64,000 bases of DNA from JBGSUZ01 sp964404895 (lineage in GTDB: Bacteria > Bacillota > Clostridia > Peptostreptococcales > Acidaminobacteraceae), in the NCBI GenBank assembly GCA_964404895.1, contig CAYOLV010000009.1, positions 13,352 through 77,351 of the forward strand. The letters run 5' to 3'. Made by a program: the position numbers and the translations under genes. The notes beneath the pieces were generated by a model. It searched no databases. It was not told where the DNA came from and was given only the letters and a program-made list of their open reading frames with translations. Below are positions 7,025 through 15,956 of this stretch, piece after piece (positions within the stretch are counted from its first letter, which is position 1; every line of letters begins with the position of its first letter).

Positions 7025-8203
7025 GTGGGGCTTTTCGGGGCGTTTTTCAAAAACGCCAAATCAGAGGTAAACATGGGTCAGCGCATTGAGCTGGTCACAG
7101 AAAGGGGGAATGGCTTCTACTCTTGGAACGGGAATCTTTATAAGTCCGATATCATTCGGTCATGTATTCGGCCTAAGTCTAGGGCGATTGGTAAACTGGT
7201 GGCCAAGCATATTCGAGAAGACACTAAAGGCATCAAAATAAACCCTGAAGCGTATATGAAAATGTTGCTTTTTGAGCCTAATCCATATATGACGGGGCAA
7301 ATGCTCCAAGAAAGGTTAATGACCCAGCTTATGCTTAACAGCAATGCTTTTGCGTTAATCATTCGAGATGAAAACGGTTATCCGATTCAAATTTATCCAA
7401 TACCCTGCCAATCGGCTGAGGTGATCTATGGCAAAGAGGGCGACATTTACATGAAATTCACATTGCCTAATGGCAAGACGCCAGTATTTACCTACTCAGA
7501 TATTATCCATTTGCGGCGGGATTACTACAATAACGATATGTTTGGCGAGAGTCCTATGGATGTTTTGGCGCCAGTCATGGAGATTATCAATACGACTGAT
7601 CAGGGCATAGTTAAAGCCATTAAGAACAGCAACATTATCCGTTACTTACTCAAGTTTAAAATGTCTTTGAAAGACGAGGACATTCAAAAGCATGTTGAGG
7701 ACTTCACGAAAAGTTTCTTGACAGTTAATAACGCCAATACTGGTGGCGCGGCGGCAGTAGACGCAAAATATGACCTTGAGCAACTTAAGCAAGAGTCATA
7801 TGTGCCTAATGCCCAACAAATGGACAGGTCGATGATTCGCCTGTTCAATTTTTTTAACACGAACGAGAAGATTATCCAATCCAAGTGGAGTGAGGATGAA
7901 TGGACAGCCTACTATGAAGCTGAGATTGAGCCAGATGCTGTTCAAATGTCTGGTGAGTTTACTCGAAAACTGTTCTCTAGAAAACAAATTGGTTTTGGGA
8001 ACAGAATTTTGTTCGTAGCCACTAATTTACAGCATGCCAGCATGGCAACGAAGTTAAAGCTGAGTGACATGGTGGATCGTGGCGCTATGACGCCAAATGA
8101 ATGGCGTGAAACGATGAACATGGGACCAATTGAGGGCGGCGAAAAGGCAATTAGGCGCTTAGATACTGCACCAGTAGGGGGTGACAAAGGTGGCAAAGAT
8201 TAG
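7025..8203 (+). CDS. Phage portal protein
   Basis: A 392-residue HK97-type portal: the 12-mer ring at the capsid vertex through which DNA enters. Typical regions are IRSCIRPKSRAIGKLVAKHI (residues about 38-57), FEPNPYMTGQMLQERLMTQLML (about 84-105), IYPIPCQSAEVIY, FTYSDIIHLRR, and a C-terminal FTRKLFSRKQ segment ending in MNMGPIEGG. GTG start at 7025 behind AAGGGGGTGA. The 3' end overlaps the protease gene by 14 bases. Confidence 0.93.
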   Translation: MGLFGAFFKNAKSEVNMGQRIELVTERGNGFYSWNGNLYKSDIIRSCIRPKSRAIGKLVAKHIREDTKGIKINPEAYMKMLLFEPNPYMTGQMLQERLMTQLMLNSNAFALIIRDENGYPIQIYPIPCQSAEVIYGKEGDIYMKFTLPNGKTPVFTYSDIIHLRRDYYNNDMFGESPMDVLAPVMEIINTTDQGIVKAIKNSNIIRYLLKFKMSLKDEDIQKHVEDFTKSFLTVNNANTGGAAAVDAKYDLEQLKQESYVPNAQQMDRSMIRLFNFFNTNEKIIQSKWSEDEWTAYYEAEIEPDAVQMSGEFTRKLFSRKQIGFGNRILFVATNLQHASMATKLKLSDMVDRGAMTPNEWRETMNMGPIEGGEKAIRRLDTAPVGGDKGGKD

Positions 8204-8861
8204 AATTTCGGGGGTTATTGTCCCGAATGATGAAAAATGGATTTACGACTGGTTTGGTGTTGAGGCGACTTGTCTGAAAGATGTTTCAAAGGTGATTGAC
8301 ACCTTAAACGGTGAAGAAGTGATTGTAGACGTAGCAAGTGGCGGTGGTGACGTGTTCACTGGCTCAGATATTTATACAGCTCTCAAAAGTTATATAGGAC
8401 ATGTTGTTATAAATATTCCGAGCATTGCGGCCAGTGCTGCATCTGTCATTGCGGCGGCAGGCGATGAGGTGAATATTGCCCCAACAGCTCAAATTATGGT
8501 CCATAACGTAGCAAATGTGGCCAAAGGCGATTATCGTGACATGGCTCATCAAGCTCAGGTACTTGAAAACTATAACAAATCAATTGCGAATGCATATCGC
8601 CTTAAAACTGGACTTCCAGAGGCAGAACTGCTTGAAATGATGAACAACGTAACTTGGCTAACAGCACAGCAAGCGGTAGAAAAAGGGTTTGCAGACAAGA
8701 TCATGTTTGATAATGATTTACGTTTGGTAGCGGGGAATTTTTCAAATGTGCTACCTATAGAAATCATCAACAAAATGAGAAATTCTCAGGAGAACCCAGG
8801 ATTCAAAGCGGCACAAGCAAAACTCACATTACTCAAATTGAAGGGGGAAAAACATGTTTAA
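8190..8861 (+). CDS. ClpP-like head maturation protease
   Basis: A 223-residue serine protease of the ClpP fold used by HK97-type phages to process the capsid. The nucleophile Ser lies in PSIAASAASVIAAAG, the His in QIMVHNVAN. GTG 8190 is preferred because GGGGGTGA sits 7 bases before it; GTG 8181 lies inside that site. The fold ends near the WLTAQQAVEKGFADKI stretch. Capsid gene starts inside its 3' end (8-base overlap). Confidence 0.92.
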   Translation: MAKIRISGVIVPNDEKWIYDWFGVEATCLKDVSKVIDTLNGEEVIVDVASGGGDVFTGSDIYTALKSYIGHVVINIPSIAASAASVIAAAGDEVNIAPTAQIMVHNVANVAKGDYRDMAHQAQVLENYNKSIANAYRLKTGLPEAELLEMMNNVTWLTAQQAVEKGFADKIMFDNDLRLVAGNFSNVLPIEIINKMRNSQENPGFKAAQAKLTLLKLKGEKHV

Positions 8862-10065
8862 AAACAAACAAGAATTTTATATCTTTAGAAATCAATTACT
8901 TGCAGAGGCAGAGCAAATGCTTAATGCAGGTGATATCGAAGGCTTTAACAACAAAGAAGCTGAGATCAAGAAAGCAGATGATCAGTTCGAGGCAATTACA
9001 AAAGCTCAAGCTAATCTCAATGCTATGAAGAGACCTGAAAATATGATGGATATGGGAGGCGCTGCACCGCTCAATAATACGCCTACGGTTCCAGAAACAG
9101 ACAATCCATTTGCATCAATTGAGTACAGAAAAAGTTTCATGAATTTTGCCAAGACAGGTGTCATGGACACACAGCTCCAAAATGCAAATGCTGCAACAAC
9201 CACTTCTGACGTGACTGCGGTTATTCCTACCACAATTATGCAGGAAGTTATTAAAGGGCTCAGAGTTTACGGTCATATTTTGAAGCGTATCAGACAAATC
9301 AGTGTCAAAGGCGGCGTGGAGTTCCCTATTCTTTCTCTTAAGCCTATTGCGAACTGGATTGGTGAGGCTAAAACTTCTGACCGTCAAAAACTTGCAATGG
9401 ATACAAAGGTGACCTTCGGTTATCACGGTCTTGAGTGTAAGGTTGCCACTTCTCTTTTAGCAGATGCAACAACGCTGGATGTGTTTGAGTCCATGATTAC
9501 TGGTCTAATTGTAGAAGCTGTAATCATTGCTTTAGAGGCAGCCATTATTAATGGTTCTGGTACTGGGCAACCTCTTGGCATTACAAAAGACACAAGAATC
9601 CCAGAAGCTAATATTATTACCCTTACAGCTGCCAATATGAAAAAGTGGGAAGGTTGGAAAAAAGAAGTCTTTGCTAAGATTCCTTTAGCTTATAGAGTGG
9701 GTGGTTCATTCCTCATGGCGGCGGGAACCTTTGAAGGGTATATTGACGGCATGGTGGACACTAATGGTCAGCCTGTGGGTCGTGTGAACTACGGCATTAC
9801 AGATGGTCCTCAGGAACGATTTGGCGGTAGAGAAGTTATTCTCGTTGAGGATGATGTTGTAAAACCGTATGACGCCGCTGCAGTAGGTGATGTCATTGCA
9901 GTATTCTGCAAGCTTGGGGATTATACCATTAACTCGAACATGCAGATGACTATGTACAGATGGTTAGATCATGACACTAACCAATATGTAGACAAGGCAA
10001 TTTTGATTGCTGACGGTAAAATTTTAGACCCTAACGGCGTAATTCTTGTTAAGAAAGGTGCATAA
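8854..10065 (+). CDS. Major capsid protein, HK97 fold
   Basis: A 403-residue capsid protein. Residues about 1-95 form the helical delta/scaffold domain (AEAEQMLNAGDIEGFNNKEAEIKKADDQF) expected to be removed by the adjacent protease; the HK97 fold follows (IPTTIMQEVIKGLRVYGHILKRI, NGSGTGQPLGIT, FGGREVILVEDD). Starts at ATG 8854 after GGGGGAAAAAC. A GC hairpin just after the stop may limit read-through or protect the abundant mRNA. Confidence 0.95.
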   Translation: MFKNKQEFYIFRNQLLAEAEQMLNAGDIEGFNNKEAEIKKADDQFEAITKAQANLNAMKRPENMMDMGGAAPLNNTPTVPETDNPFASIEYRKSFMNFAKTGVMDTQLQNANAATTTSDVTAVIPTTIMQEVIKGLRVYGHILKRIRQISVKGGVEFPILSLKPIANWIGEAKTSDRQKLAMDTKVTFGYHGLECKVATSLLADATTLDVFESMITGLIVEAVIIALEAAIINGSGTGQPLGITKDTRIPEANIITLTAANMKKWEGWKKEVFAKIPLAYRVGGSFLMAAGTFEGYIDGMVDTNGQPVGRVNYGITDGPQERFGGREVILVEDDVVKPYDAAAVGDVIAVFCKLGDYTINSNMQMTMYRWLDHDTNQYVDKAILIADGKILDPNGVILVKKGA

Positions 10066-10070
10066 TTTCA

Positions 10071-10088
10071 GGGGCATTTCGCCCCTTT
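10071..10088 (+). terminator. Short hairpin after capsid gene
   Basis: GGGGC (10071-10075), loop ATTTC, GCCCC (10081-10085), TTT. A weak terminator or mRNA-stabilising hairpin, common after major capsid genes. Confidence 0.5.
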
Positions 10089-10104
10089 AAGTGAGGTGAT
10101 TTAA

Positions 10105-10374
10105 GTGTTGGTGACACTAGAAGAAATGAAGCGTCACCTCAGAGTAGATGATGACGAAGAAAATGGCGACATTGAAAACCTGATTCTACTGGCTCAAGAG
10201 ATGATTCATAACATGACAGGAAAACGCTTCACAAATAACCATATCGCCAAGCAGGGGGTCAAAATACTTGTTACTGATTTTTATAACAACAGGGGCGTGG
10301 ATGGTGATGCAAAGTATTCAAGAACTGCTGAAATGATAATGAACGCTCTTTACTATGAGGAGGATGGTTCATGA
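10105..10374 (+). CDS. Head-tail connector (gp6/gp15-like)
   Basis: An 89-residue protein with the pattern of phage_gp6-type connectors: VTLEEMKRHLRVDDDEENGDIENLILLAQEMIHNMTGKRF, then a helical end. It forms the ring between portal and head-completion protein. GTG 10105 follows AGGTGAT. The stop overlaps the next start (ATGA). Confidence 0.85.
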   Translation: MLVTLEEMKRHLRVDDDEENGDIENLILLAQEMIHNMTGKRFTNNHIAKQGVKILVTDFYNNRGVDGDAKYSRTAEMIMNALYYEEDGS

Positions 10375-10706
10375 AAACCCTTAGCAGCCGTTTAAATTGT
10401 AGAGTTTCAGTCTTTAGTCCGGTTGAACAGCCTAGTGCATGGGAGACAGCTCAACATGAGAAGCAGTTTGTAAAAAAGATATGGGCTGAGATTCTTCCAA
10501 TAGGCGGGAGACTAGAGTTAGTAGCTGAGAATATAAAGGCCGCTGAGCTTTCCCATCGGATAACGATTAGAAAAGGCGCTCTAGCAGCACTGAGCAACGA
10601 AATGGAGTTTGAGTACGAAGGTCAGCGGTTTGAGGTTAAGTATTTTCAGCCGCATTTTAAGGTGAAGGACTCTATTGAGGTCTTTACCAGATTGGTGGTG
10701 GAATAG
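10371..10706 (+). CDS. Head-tail adaptor (SPP1 gp16-like head closure)
   Basis: A 111-residue protein with a beta-rich pattern characteristic of phage head-tail joining proteins: LNCRVSVFSPVEQPSAW at the N terminus, IWAEILPIGG and HRITIRKG in the middle, EFEYEGQRFEVKY near the end. It closes the filled capsid. It shares its stop with the next start (overlap around 10706). Confidence 0.85.
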   Translation: MKTLSSRLNCRVSVFSPVEQPSAWETAQHEKQFVKKIWAEILPIGGRLELVAENIKAAELSHRITIRKGALAALSNEMEFEYEGQRFEVKYFQPHFKVKDSIEVFTRLVVE

Positions 10707-11116
10707 TGGCAGACTATGGTCTGGATGATTTTAGTAAAGATTTACTCAGAGTTGCTGAAAAGGATTACCCAAAGGAAACCAAGCAGTTTCTAAAAAAGCA
10801 GGGTAACAAACTCAGGCAAGAAGTGGTTAAACAGGCTAAGCAGGACACTAAGGGAGGTACTGGCGACTATGCAAAAGGTTTCAAAAGAGGTAAGCACTAC
10901 AAATATCAAGGTGATACGGATTCGGTTAGGATTTACAATAGCAAACCCCATGCCCATTTAGTTGAGAATGGCCATGAGGTAGTAGACAGAAATGGCGTGT
11001 CTCACGGATTTGTCAAAGGAAAACACACCCTTGATAATTCGGCGAAAGCCTTCGAGGACAAGTTTGTAAATGCTGCAGAGACGTTCATTGATGAACTATT
11101 AGAAAAAGGCCTATAA
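10706..11116 (+). CDS. HK97 gp10-like tail completion protein
   Basis: A 136-residue protein of the HK97-gp10 family: helical, Lys-rich N-terminal half, then YAKGFKRGKHYKYQGD, HAHLVENGHEVVDRNG and GKHTLDNSAKAFEDKF, which are the family's usual signatures. It joins tail to head. GTG start. Confidence 0.88.
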   Translation: MADYGLDDFSKDLLRVAEKDYPKETKQFLKKQGNKLRQEVVKQAKQDTKGGTGDYAKGFKRGKHYKYQGDTDSVRIYNSKPHAHLVENGHEVVDRNGVSHGFVKGKHTLDNSAKAFEDKFVNAAETFIDELLEKGL

Positions 11117-11129
11117 GGAGGCGTCGTGA

Positions 11130-11585
11130 TTGATTGAAATGATCTTTAAAACGATTGAGAAGCGCCTCCAAGAAGCTTTTAGCTTAAAGGTTTACAGTGA
11201 GGACGTGGAAGGCAGTGTCATAAGACCCAGCTTCATTTTGAGTATAGATGCGCCAAGTACCGTTCAAAGCAGCCGAGATGTTAAAACCCACTCAGGTACC
11301 ATTCGAATAAGTTATTTACCCTCTAAGCGAGATAACTGCTCTATTGAGCTCTATCAAACAATTGAGAGGTTAAATGACTTATTTTTATTTCCAGTAGATT
11401 TAATCGAAACATTTTTTGAACCAAAAGATAAGCACTCAGAGATAGTCAACAAAACTGCTGAGTTCCAAATGGACTACAGCATTAGAGAGTGTATTCCAGA
11501 GACTGAAACTGAGTTCATGGAAGAACTCGAACTTGAAATAGAGGAGGGGAATAATGAAATCACCATCGATTTTAGTGACCTTTAA
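11130..11585 (+). CDS. Tail terminator/minor tail protein (DUF6838-like)
   Basis: A 151-residue protein starting at TTG 11130 behind AAGGAGGCG. The position between the gp10-like gene and the sheath gene is that of the tail terminator. A conserved-looking beta pattern is RPSFILSIDAPSTVQSSRDVKTHSGTIRISYLPS. The C-terminal part is strongly acidic (ETETEFMEELELEIEEG). Its end overlaps the sheath gene start by 32 bases. Confidence 0.65.
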   Translation: MIEMIFKTIEKRLQEAFSLKVYSEDVEGSVIRPSFILSIDAPSTVQSSRDVKTHSGTIRISYLPSKRDNCSIELYQTIERLNDLFLFPVDLIETFFEPKDKHSEIVNKTAEFQMDYSIRECIPETETEFMEELELEIEEGNNEITIDFSDL

Positions 11586-12609
11586 GCAGTTGGCAGAGTC
11601 GCTGATCAATAGATCATCAAAAGGAAATTTGGTGGTAATTGTTAAGGACTCACAAGCTGCTTTTACAAAGTGTTATAAGTCAGTAGATGAATTTTTAAAA
11701 GACAGCGCCAAAATGACACAAACCAACTTTTCTGCTATTCAAGATGCTTGGCTCGGGTCACCTGCAACAATCACCGTCGTTAAATTAGGCACTTCGGCGA
11801 CAATCGAGGATGCTATTGCTGAGATAAAAGGATTGAGCTTTCATTGGTTAACTATGTTAAGTGATAACCCTGCAGATCACAATGCTTTGGTAGTTTGGGT
11901 AAAAGCTCAAAATTTGAAGCGGTTTAGAAAAATCAAGATACTGACATACCTAGCAACGGTTACAGATGATATGCATGTTGTCAATTTCAAGACCCTAAAG
12001 GTCAGAAAAAAAGGAGCAACAGCAGATACTTCAGGATATTTGTACTTGGCCAGATTGGCAGGTGTGTTTGCTGGGTTGCCCTTTACGAGGTCAGGGACTT
12101 ACTTCAAGCTTACAGACTTAGAAAGTTCCACAGAAGAAGACGATTTAGATGCTGAAATTGAAGCCGGCTATTTATGTCTGACGAACATGGAAGGACAAGT
12201 TTTTATAGCCAGAGCGGTTACAAGCCTGCAGACGGGAGCCGAGGATCTAAAGTCTATCGCAATTGTTGAGGGTATGGATCTCGTGTCTGAAGATATCCGA
12301 ACCACTTTTAGAGACAATTACGTAGGTCAATACAAGAATTCACCATCTTGGAGAAACATGTTTCTTTCAGCGGTTAATGACTATTTTAGAAATCTTCAAG
12401 CTGAGGAAATTCTAGATTCAGCCACAGAGTCAATGGCAACCATCAACACCCAAGCAGTCATTGCATATGAAATGGCTCGCGGAAATGATGTTTCAGCGCT
12501 GCCAGAAGCACAAATCAAAGAAATCAGCACTGGCAAAAAGATACTTGCGAAGGCAAAGGTTAAGTTCTTGGAAGCCATTGAGGATTTAGACCTTGAAATT
12601 AATATGTAA
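11554..12609 (+). CDS. Tail sheath protein (XkdK-like)
   Basis: A 351-residue contractile tail sheath. Signatures: the repeated use of sheath-type segments KSVDEFLKDSAKMT, GSPATITVVKLG, DNPADHNALVVWVKAQN, LAGVFAGLPFTRS, SIAIVEGMDLVSEDIRTTFRDNYVGQYKNS and the C-terminal ALPEAQIKEISTG. Its presence shows a contractile (myophage) tail. ATG 11554 follows GAGGGGAATA. Sheath and tube genes are adjacent as in PBSX and many Clostridium phages. Confidence 0.93.
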   Translation: MKSPSILVTFKQLAESLINRSSKGNLVVIVKDSQAAFTKCYKSVDEFLKDSAKMTQTNFSAIQDAWLGSPATITVVKLGTSATIEDAIAEIKGLSFHWLTMLSDNPADHNALVVWVKAQNLKRFRKIKILTYLATVTDDMHVVNFKTLKVRKKGATADTSGYLYLARLAGVFAGLPFTRSGTYFKLTDLESSTEEDDLDAEIEAGYLCLTNMEGQVFIARAVTSLQTGAEDLKSIAIVEGMDLVSEDIRTTFRDNYVGQYKNSPSWRNMFLSAVNDYFRNLQAEEILDSATESMATINTQAVIAYEMARGNDVSALPEAQIKEISTGKKILAKAKVKFLEAIEDLDLEINM

Positions 12610-12620
12610 GGAGGGGCTAA

Positions 12621-13046
12621 ATGTCAAAACTGTTTGATCCAAATAAGATTTATAAGGGCAATGGTGGGCGTACCTGGGTGGGCAATAGGCTCTATGCGAA
12701 CATTAAAAAATGTGAGTGCAAGCTTACTGGGGAGTTTGAAGATGTAAAGGTCAGTGGCATGAATGGAACAATTCCCGCCTATATAGGTTTTAACGGCGAG
12801 GGAACTTTGGTTATTTATAAAATTGACAATGAAATCCAGCGGCAGATTGCTGAAGGATTTAAGTCTGGAATCATGCCAGATGTGAAAATTGTTGTGGAAA
12901 TTAAAAACGAAGCTTCCAAGTTAGTGGAACGGGTGGAACTGTTGAACGTAGTCTTTACTGAAACAGATTTAGCGTCTTATGAAGCTGGAACACTAATTGA
13001 GCTTGAACTGCCGTTTAAGTTCTCAGACTACAATTATCTAGATTAG
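12621..13046 (+). CDS. Tail tube protein (XkdM-like)
   Basis: A 141-residue tube protein: NGGRTWVGNRLYANIKKCECKLTGEFEDVKVSGMNG at the N terminus and the FTETDLASYEAGTLIELELPFKFSDYNYLD end are typical for the XkdM/tube family. It polymerises inside the sheath. ATG 12621 follows AAGGAGGGGC. Confidence 0.93.
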   Translation: MSKLFDPNKIYKGNGGRTWVGNRLYANIKKCECKLTGEFEDVKVSGMNGTIPAYIGFNGEGTLVIYKIDNEIQRQIAEGFKSGIMPDVKIVVEIKNEASKLVERVELLNVVFTETDLASYEAGTLIELELPFKFSDYNYLD

Positions 13047-13056
13047 GAGGTACCAC

Positions 13057-13503
13057 GTGGGATTTAACTTACAGCAATTTATTGAAAAAGCAGCACAAAG
13101 GGAAATGTCAAAACTAAAATATGGTGTTGTATTTGTGCCGTTTTTTGAAATGGATATTCCTCTTAAAAAGATTGGGACAAAGAAGTTTTTTGAAATCATG
13201 GGTGAAGTGGATGAAGATAATTTACTTGAGGCGATTGAAGCTCAAAAGACTCTAATTTATGAATCCATGCCTATCTTGGCAGACGAAGAAATCCAGTTGA
13301 TGATGAAGGGGAAAGAGCCAGATGAGATTGTCTATGAACTTTTCACAGTCGAAGAAATTGGTTTGATTGCAGATAGAATTGCCAAGCTCAATAACGTAGA
13401 TGTGGATGTTGAAGAAGTAAAAAACGAATCAGAGCAGATGCTGAAGCCTACGACAGGTATCTGCTCATTACCGAGTTTAAACAGCCCTTCAGAGACGTGT
13501 TAA
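13057..13503 (+). CDS. Tail assembly chaperone, zero-frame product (gpG-like)
   Basis: A 148-residue product from GTG 13057 behind AGGAGG. Acidic, helical protein (LLEAIEAQKTLIYESMPILADEEIQLMM). In tailed phages this gene sits between tube and tape measure and produces two chaperones by programmed frameshifting. The last 25 or so codons, after the slippery site at 13419, read as a low-complexity tail. The conserved second domain is in the -1 frame, supporting frameshift as the biologically important event. Confidence 0.88.
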   Translation: MGFNLQQFIEKAAQREMSKLKYGVVFVPFFEMDIPLKKIGTKKFFEIMGEVDEDNLLEAIEAQKTLIYESMPILADEEIQLMMKGKEPDEIVYELFTVEEIGLIADRIAKLNNVDVDVEEVKNESEQMLKPTTGICSLPSLNSPSETC

Positions 13504-13580
13504 ATGCGTCCCGTGAGGAGGCTGTTTTTTTAGCGGCATGTGTAAGGCTTTATTCTGATGAGCTAAAAGAAGCTAAGTAA
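13057..13580 (+). CDS. Tail assembly chaperone, -1 frameshift product (gpGT-like)
   Basis: Joining the zero frame to 13425 with the -1 frame from 13425 to the stop at 13578-13580 gives a protein of about 174 residues. The added 51 residues are an intact domain (EAYDRYLLITEFKQPFRD, then ASREEAVFLAACVRLYSDELKEAK). This second frame has no usable start of its own and fills the gap between the chaperone stop and the tape measure start. It is the counterpart of lambda gpGT or XkdN/XkdO-type pairs. Confidence 0.85.
13419..13466 (+). promoter_or_regulatory. Programmed -1 ribosomal frameshift signal
   Basis: Heptamer A AAA AAC at 13419-13425 in correct phase (codons GTA AAA AAC). After a 6-base spacer, GAGCAGAT (13432-13439) pairs perfectly with ATCTGCTC (13459-13466). 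This is the canonical arrangement for -1 frameshifting. Confidence 0.88.
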
Positions 13581-13594
13581 AAGGGGGGAGTTGA

Positions 13595-15538
13595 TTGGCT
13601 AGGCAAATATACACCGTCTTGAATTTGAAGGACAAAGTTTCTAACCCTCTTAAAAAAGTAAGTAGTAATGTGGCAGCGACTTCCCGCCAAGTTAAAAAGG
13701 CAAGTAATGACCTGAAGAAGTTTGGTTCTTCAGCAATGAAGAATATGAACGGCGCAACGAACTCAGTTCTAAAACTATCCTATGCGATTGGGGGTATTAC
13801 TGCAGGGTTTGGTCTTAAGGCGGGGTTAAGTGAGTCAATGGATCTAGAGGGCTTTAAGATGCAGCTTGAAACTGCAACTAAGAGTACTCAGAAGGCTGCA
13901 AATTTGATGAAATACTCAGTGCTGTTGGCAAACAAGACTCCTTATGAAGCAGGGGAGTTGGTAGAAGGTGCGGCGAAGTTTGAGTCCATGGGAATGAGTG
14001 CTAAAAAGTATTTAGCGCCTATCGGTGACATGGCCGCAGCGACAAATAAAAGCTTTGATCAAGCCGTTGAAGCCCGTATTGATGCGCAAAATGGAGAACT
14101 GGAGCGTCTTAAAGAATTTGGCATAAAGAAAGGTGATATTCAAGTCAAAGTAGATCAGTTGTTTGGCAAAAATGTTGCTGTTAATCAGAAGGGTCAAATC
14201 AAAGATCAGGTCAAGTTCAATGAGGCGTTAGATGCCGTTATTGCTGAAAGATTTAAGGGGGGAATGGACAAACAGTCTAAGACCGTGCGTGGCAAACTTT
14301 CAACCGTTACAGGCATTTTTAAGAGTGGTATGGCGACTATTTTAGGTATGCAGGATGACGGCAGCATTGCAAAAGGTTCAGCATTTGAACAACTCTCTGA
14401 TGGTGCTGGCCAGTTGGCAGGTCAATTTGAAGCGCTTCAAAACTCAGGAAAACTATTAGAATGGCAAAAGAAAGTGTCGTTAGGCTTTAAGGGATTGGTA
14501 AGCGGTATAAAACAGATTGCTCTAATAGTTAAATCCAATGCGGGACTCATTAAACAAGGTGCAGGGTTTGCTGTTGTAGTGGCCATATTAGCCAAATTGG
14601 CTGCTCTTATGATTACACTGCATGAAGCCTTTGGCAAGTTAAAAGCGGTATTTTTAGCAGTTAAAGTGTTGATGGGACTCTCTGGTGGAGCAATGTTTGG
14701 GGTTGTTTTGGGAGTAGTGGCGCTAGTGGCTGCTATTATGATTCTTTATAAAAAATCCGCATCTTTCAGAGAAATGGTGGGTTGGTTAGTTGCTAAGTTG
14801 ATTGATTTAGGGAAGACCATAAAAGTGTCTGTTAGTAGCGCTATTCAATCAGCAACGCCAGCATTTCTAAAGCTAGTCCAATCCATGAAGCCAGTAGTTG
14901 AGTTTATTGGGAAGGTACTAAAACCAATCATTTCCGCAGCATTTAGTTTAATAGGTAGTCAAATTCAAAACCTAGTGGGACTCATTTCAAGTCTCTTTTC
15001 AGCAATTTGCAAGATTCTCTCAGGCATTGTTGATTTTGTTGTGGGTGTGTTTACTGGAGACTGGCAGAAAGCGTGGAACGGCGTCAAAACCATATTTAGT
15101 GGCATATTGGAGGGTATCAAGGCACTCTTTACAGGCTTTATTGATGGCATTGTGGATAAGGTCAAGTTCATTACGGATGCTGTTAAAGGTGTTAGAAATA
15201 GCTTATCTGGTGCATCCGCTGAAAAAAGTACTCAGAACGGTGGAGGTAATCGATATGGTACTAAACCAAGCGGTCAGAAAATGGGAAGGAATGCACTTGG
15301 AACGAGTTATTTCAAAGGTGGCTTGACCAGTATTAATGAGCGAGGCCGCGGTGAGATTGTAGATCTTCCAAGTGGCACTCGTGTTTATCCTCATGATAAG
15401 TCTGTTCAAATGGCAAGAGGTGAGGGGCGTGAAATTAAAATTAATGTCCATGTTGGCGTGATTGGTGATGAAGAAATGGCTGAAAGGGTCGGGGGAGTCA
15501 TTGCAAGGAAAATTAAAAGAGCCCTCGATAACCAATAG
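13595..15538 (+). CDS. Tail tape measure protein
   Basis: A 647-residue protein; its length sets tail length, and it is short for the family. Residues about 1-100 are Lys/Ser-rich and helical, followed by the typical TMP N-terminal GAAKFESMGMSAKKYLAPIGDMA-type region. Hydrophobic segments occupy about 320-390 (AVVVAILAKLAALMITL, FGVVLGVVALVAAIMILY) and the C-terminal part carries KGGLTSINERGRGEIVDLPSGTRVYPHDKS, a very common TMP ending. TTG start at 13595 behind AAGGGGGGAG. Confidence 0.93.
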   Translation: MARQIYTVLNLKDKVSNPLKKVSSNVAATSRQVKKASNDLKKFGSSAMKNMNGATNSVLKLSYAIGGITAGFGLKAGLSESMDLEGFKMQLETATKSTQKAANLMKYSVLLANKTPYEAGELVEGAAKFESMGMSAKKYLAPIGDMAAATNKSFDQAVEARIDAQNGELERLKEFGIKKGDIQVKVDQLFGKNVAVNQKGQIKDQVKFNEALDAVIAERFKGGMDKQSKTVRGKLSTVTGIFKSGMATILGMQDDGSIAKGSAFEQLSDGAGQLAGQFEALQNSGKLLEWQKKVSLGFKGLVSGIKQIALIVKSNAGLIKQGAGFAVVVAILAKLAALMITLHEAFGKLKAVFLAVKVLMGLSGGAMFGVVLGVVALVAAIMILYKKSASFREMVGWLVAKLIDLGKTIKVSVSSAIQSATPAFLKLVQSMKPVVEFIGKVLKPIISAAFSLIGSQIQNLVGLISSLFSAICKILSGIVDFVVGVFTGDWQKAWNGVKTIFSGILEGIKALFTGFIDGIVDKVKFITDAVKGVRNSLSGASAEKSTQNGGGNRYGTKPSGQKMGRNALGTSYFKGGLTSINERGRGEIVDLPSGTRVYPHDKSVQMARGEGREIKINVHVGVIGDEEMAERVGGVIARKIKRALDNQ

Positions 15539-15548
15539 GAGGTAAAGC

Positions 15549-15944
15549 ATGAGGGTGGTATTAACATCGGCTAAAAATGAGAAGTTGGAAATTACAGTAG
15601 TGCCCCGGGGTTTAAAGATTCCGGGGCGTTTGTATGAAAACGAGACTTTTCCAACACTTAAGGGACCTATTACCTTAATGGGCAATAGAGTTCAACGAGA
15701 AATGGACCTGAGTTCATTCTTTCCAAAGAAAGGTGAACGATTTAGTTCAGTAGCACGAGAAACCCCAGAGGCTTGTGTGAACAAACTTCAAAAGTGGATA
15801 GACTCGGGGCAGCCATTTAGAATAACAGTGCTTAAAGACATGACAGAATTATTGAATATGCGCTGCACTGCAACGAACTTCGATTATGAATATGATGCAG
15901 TAGGACGCGCTCACTATGTGCTTAATGTTAAAGAATTTTTATAG
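15549..15944 (+). CDS. Baseplate/tail protein (XkdP N-domain-like)
   Basis: A 131-residue protein located between tape measure and XkdQ-like gene, where PBSX-type phages encode XkdP. The patterns FPTLKGPITLMGNR, LSSFFPKKGERFSSV, WIDSGQPFRITVL and the closing FDYEYDAVGRAHYVLNVKEFL fit the N-terminal domain of that family. The LysM peptidoglycan-binding domain usual at the XkdP C terminus is absent. Probable hub-associated protein. Confidence 0.7.
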   Translation: MRVVLTSAKNEKLEITVVPRGLKIPGRLYENETFPTLKGPITLMGNRVQREMDLSSFFPKKGERFSSVARETPEACVNKLQKWIDSGQPFRITVLKDMTELLNMRCTATNFDYEYDAVGRAHYVLNVKEFL

Positions 15945-15956
15945 GCGGTGATGGCC

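Noticed and set aside
13425..13580. Independent small gene after the tail chaperone
   Set aside because: No start codon with a site; the frame continues from the slippery heptamer, so it is the frameshift extension.
15027..15326. Alternative-frame ORF in the tape measure gene
   Set aside because: Composition is that of an out-of-frame reading; no start signal, no homology visible.
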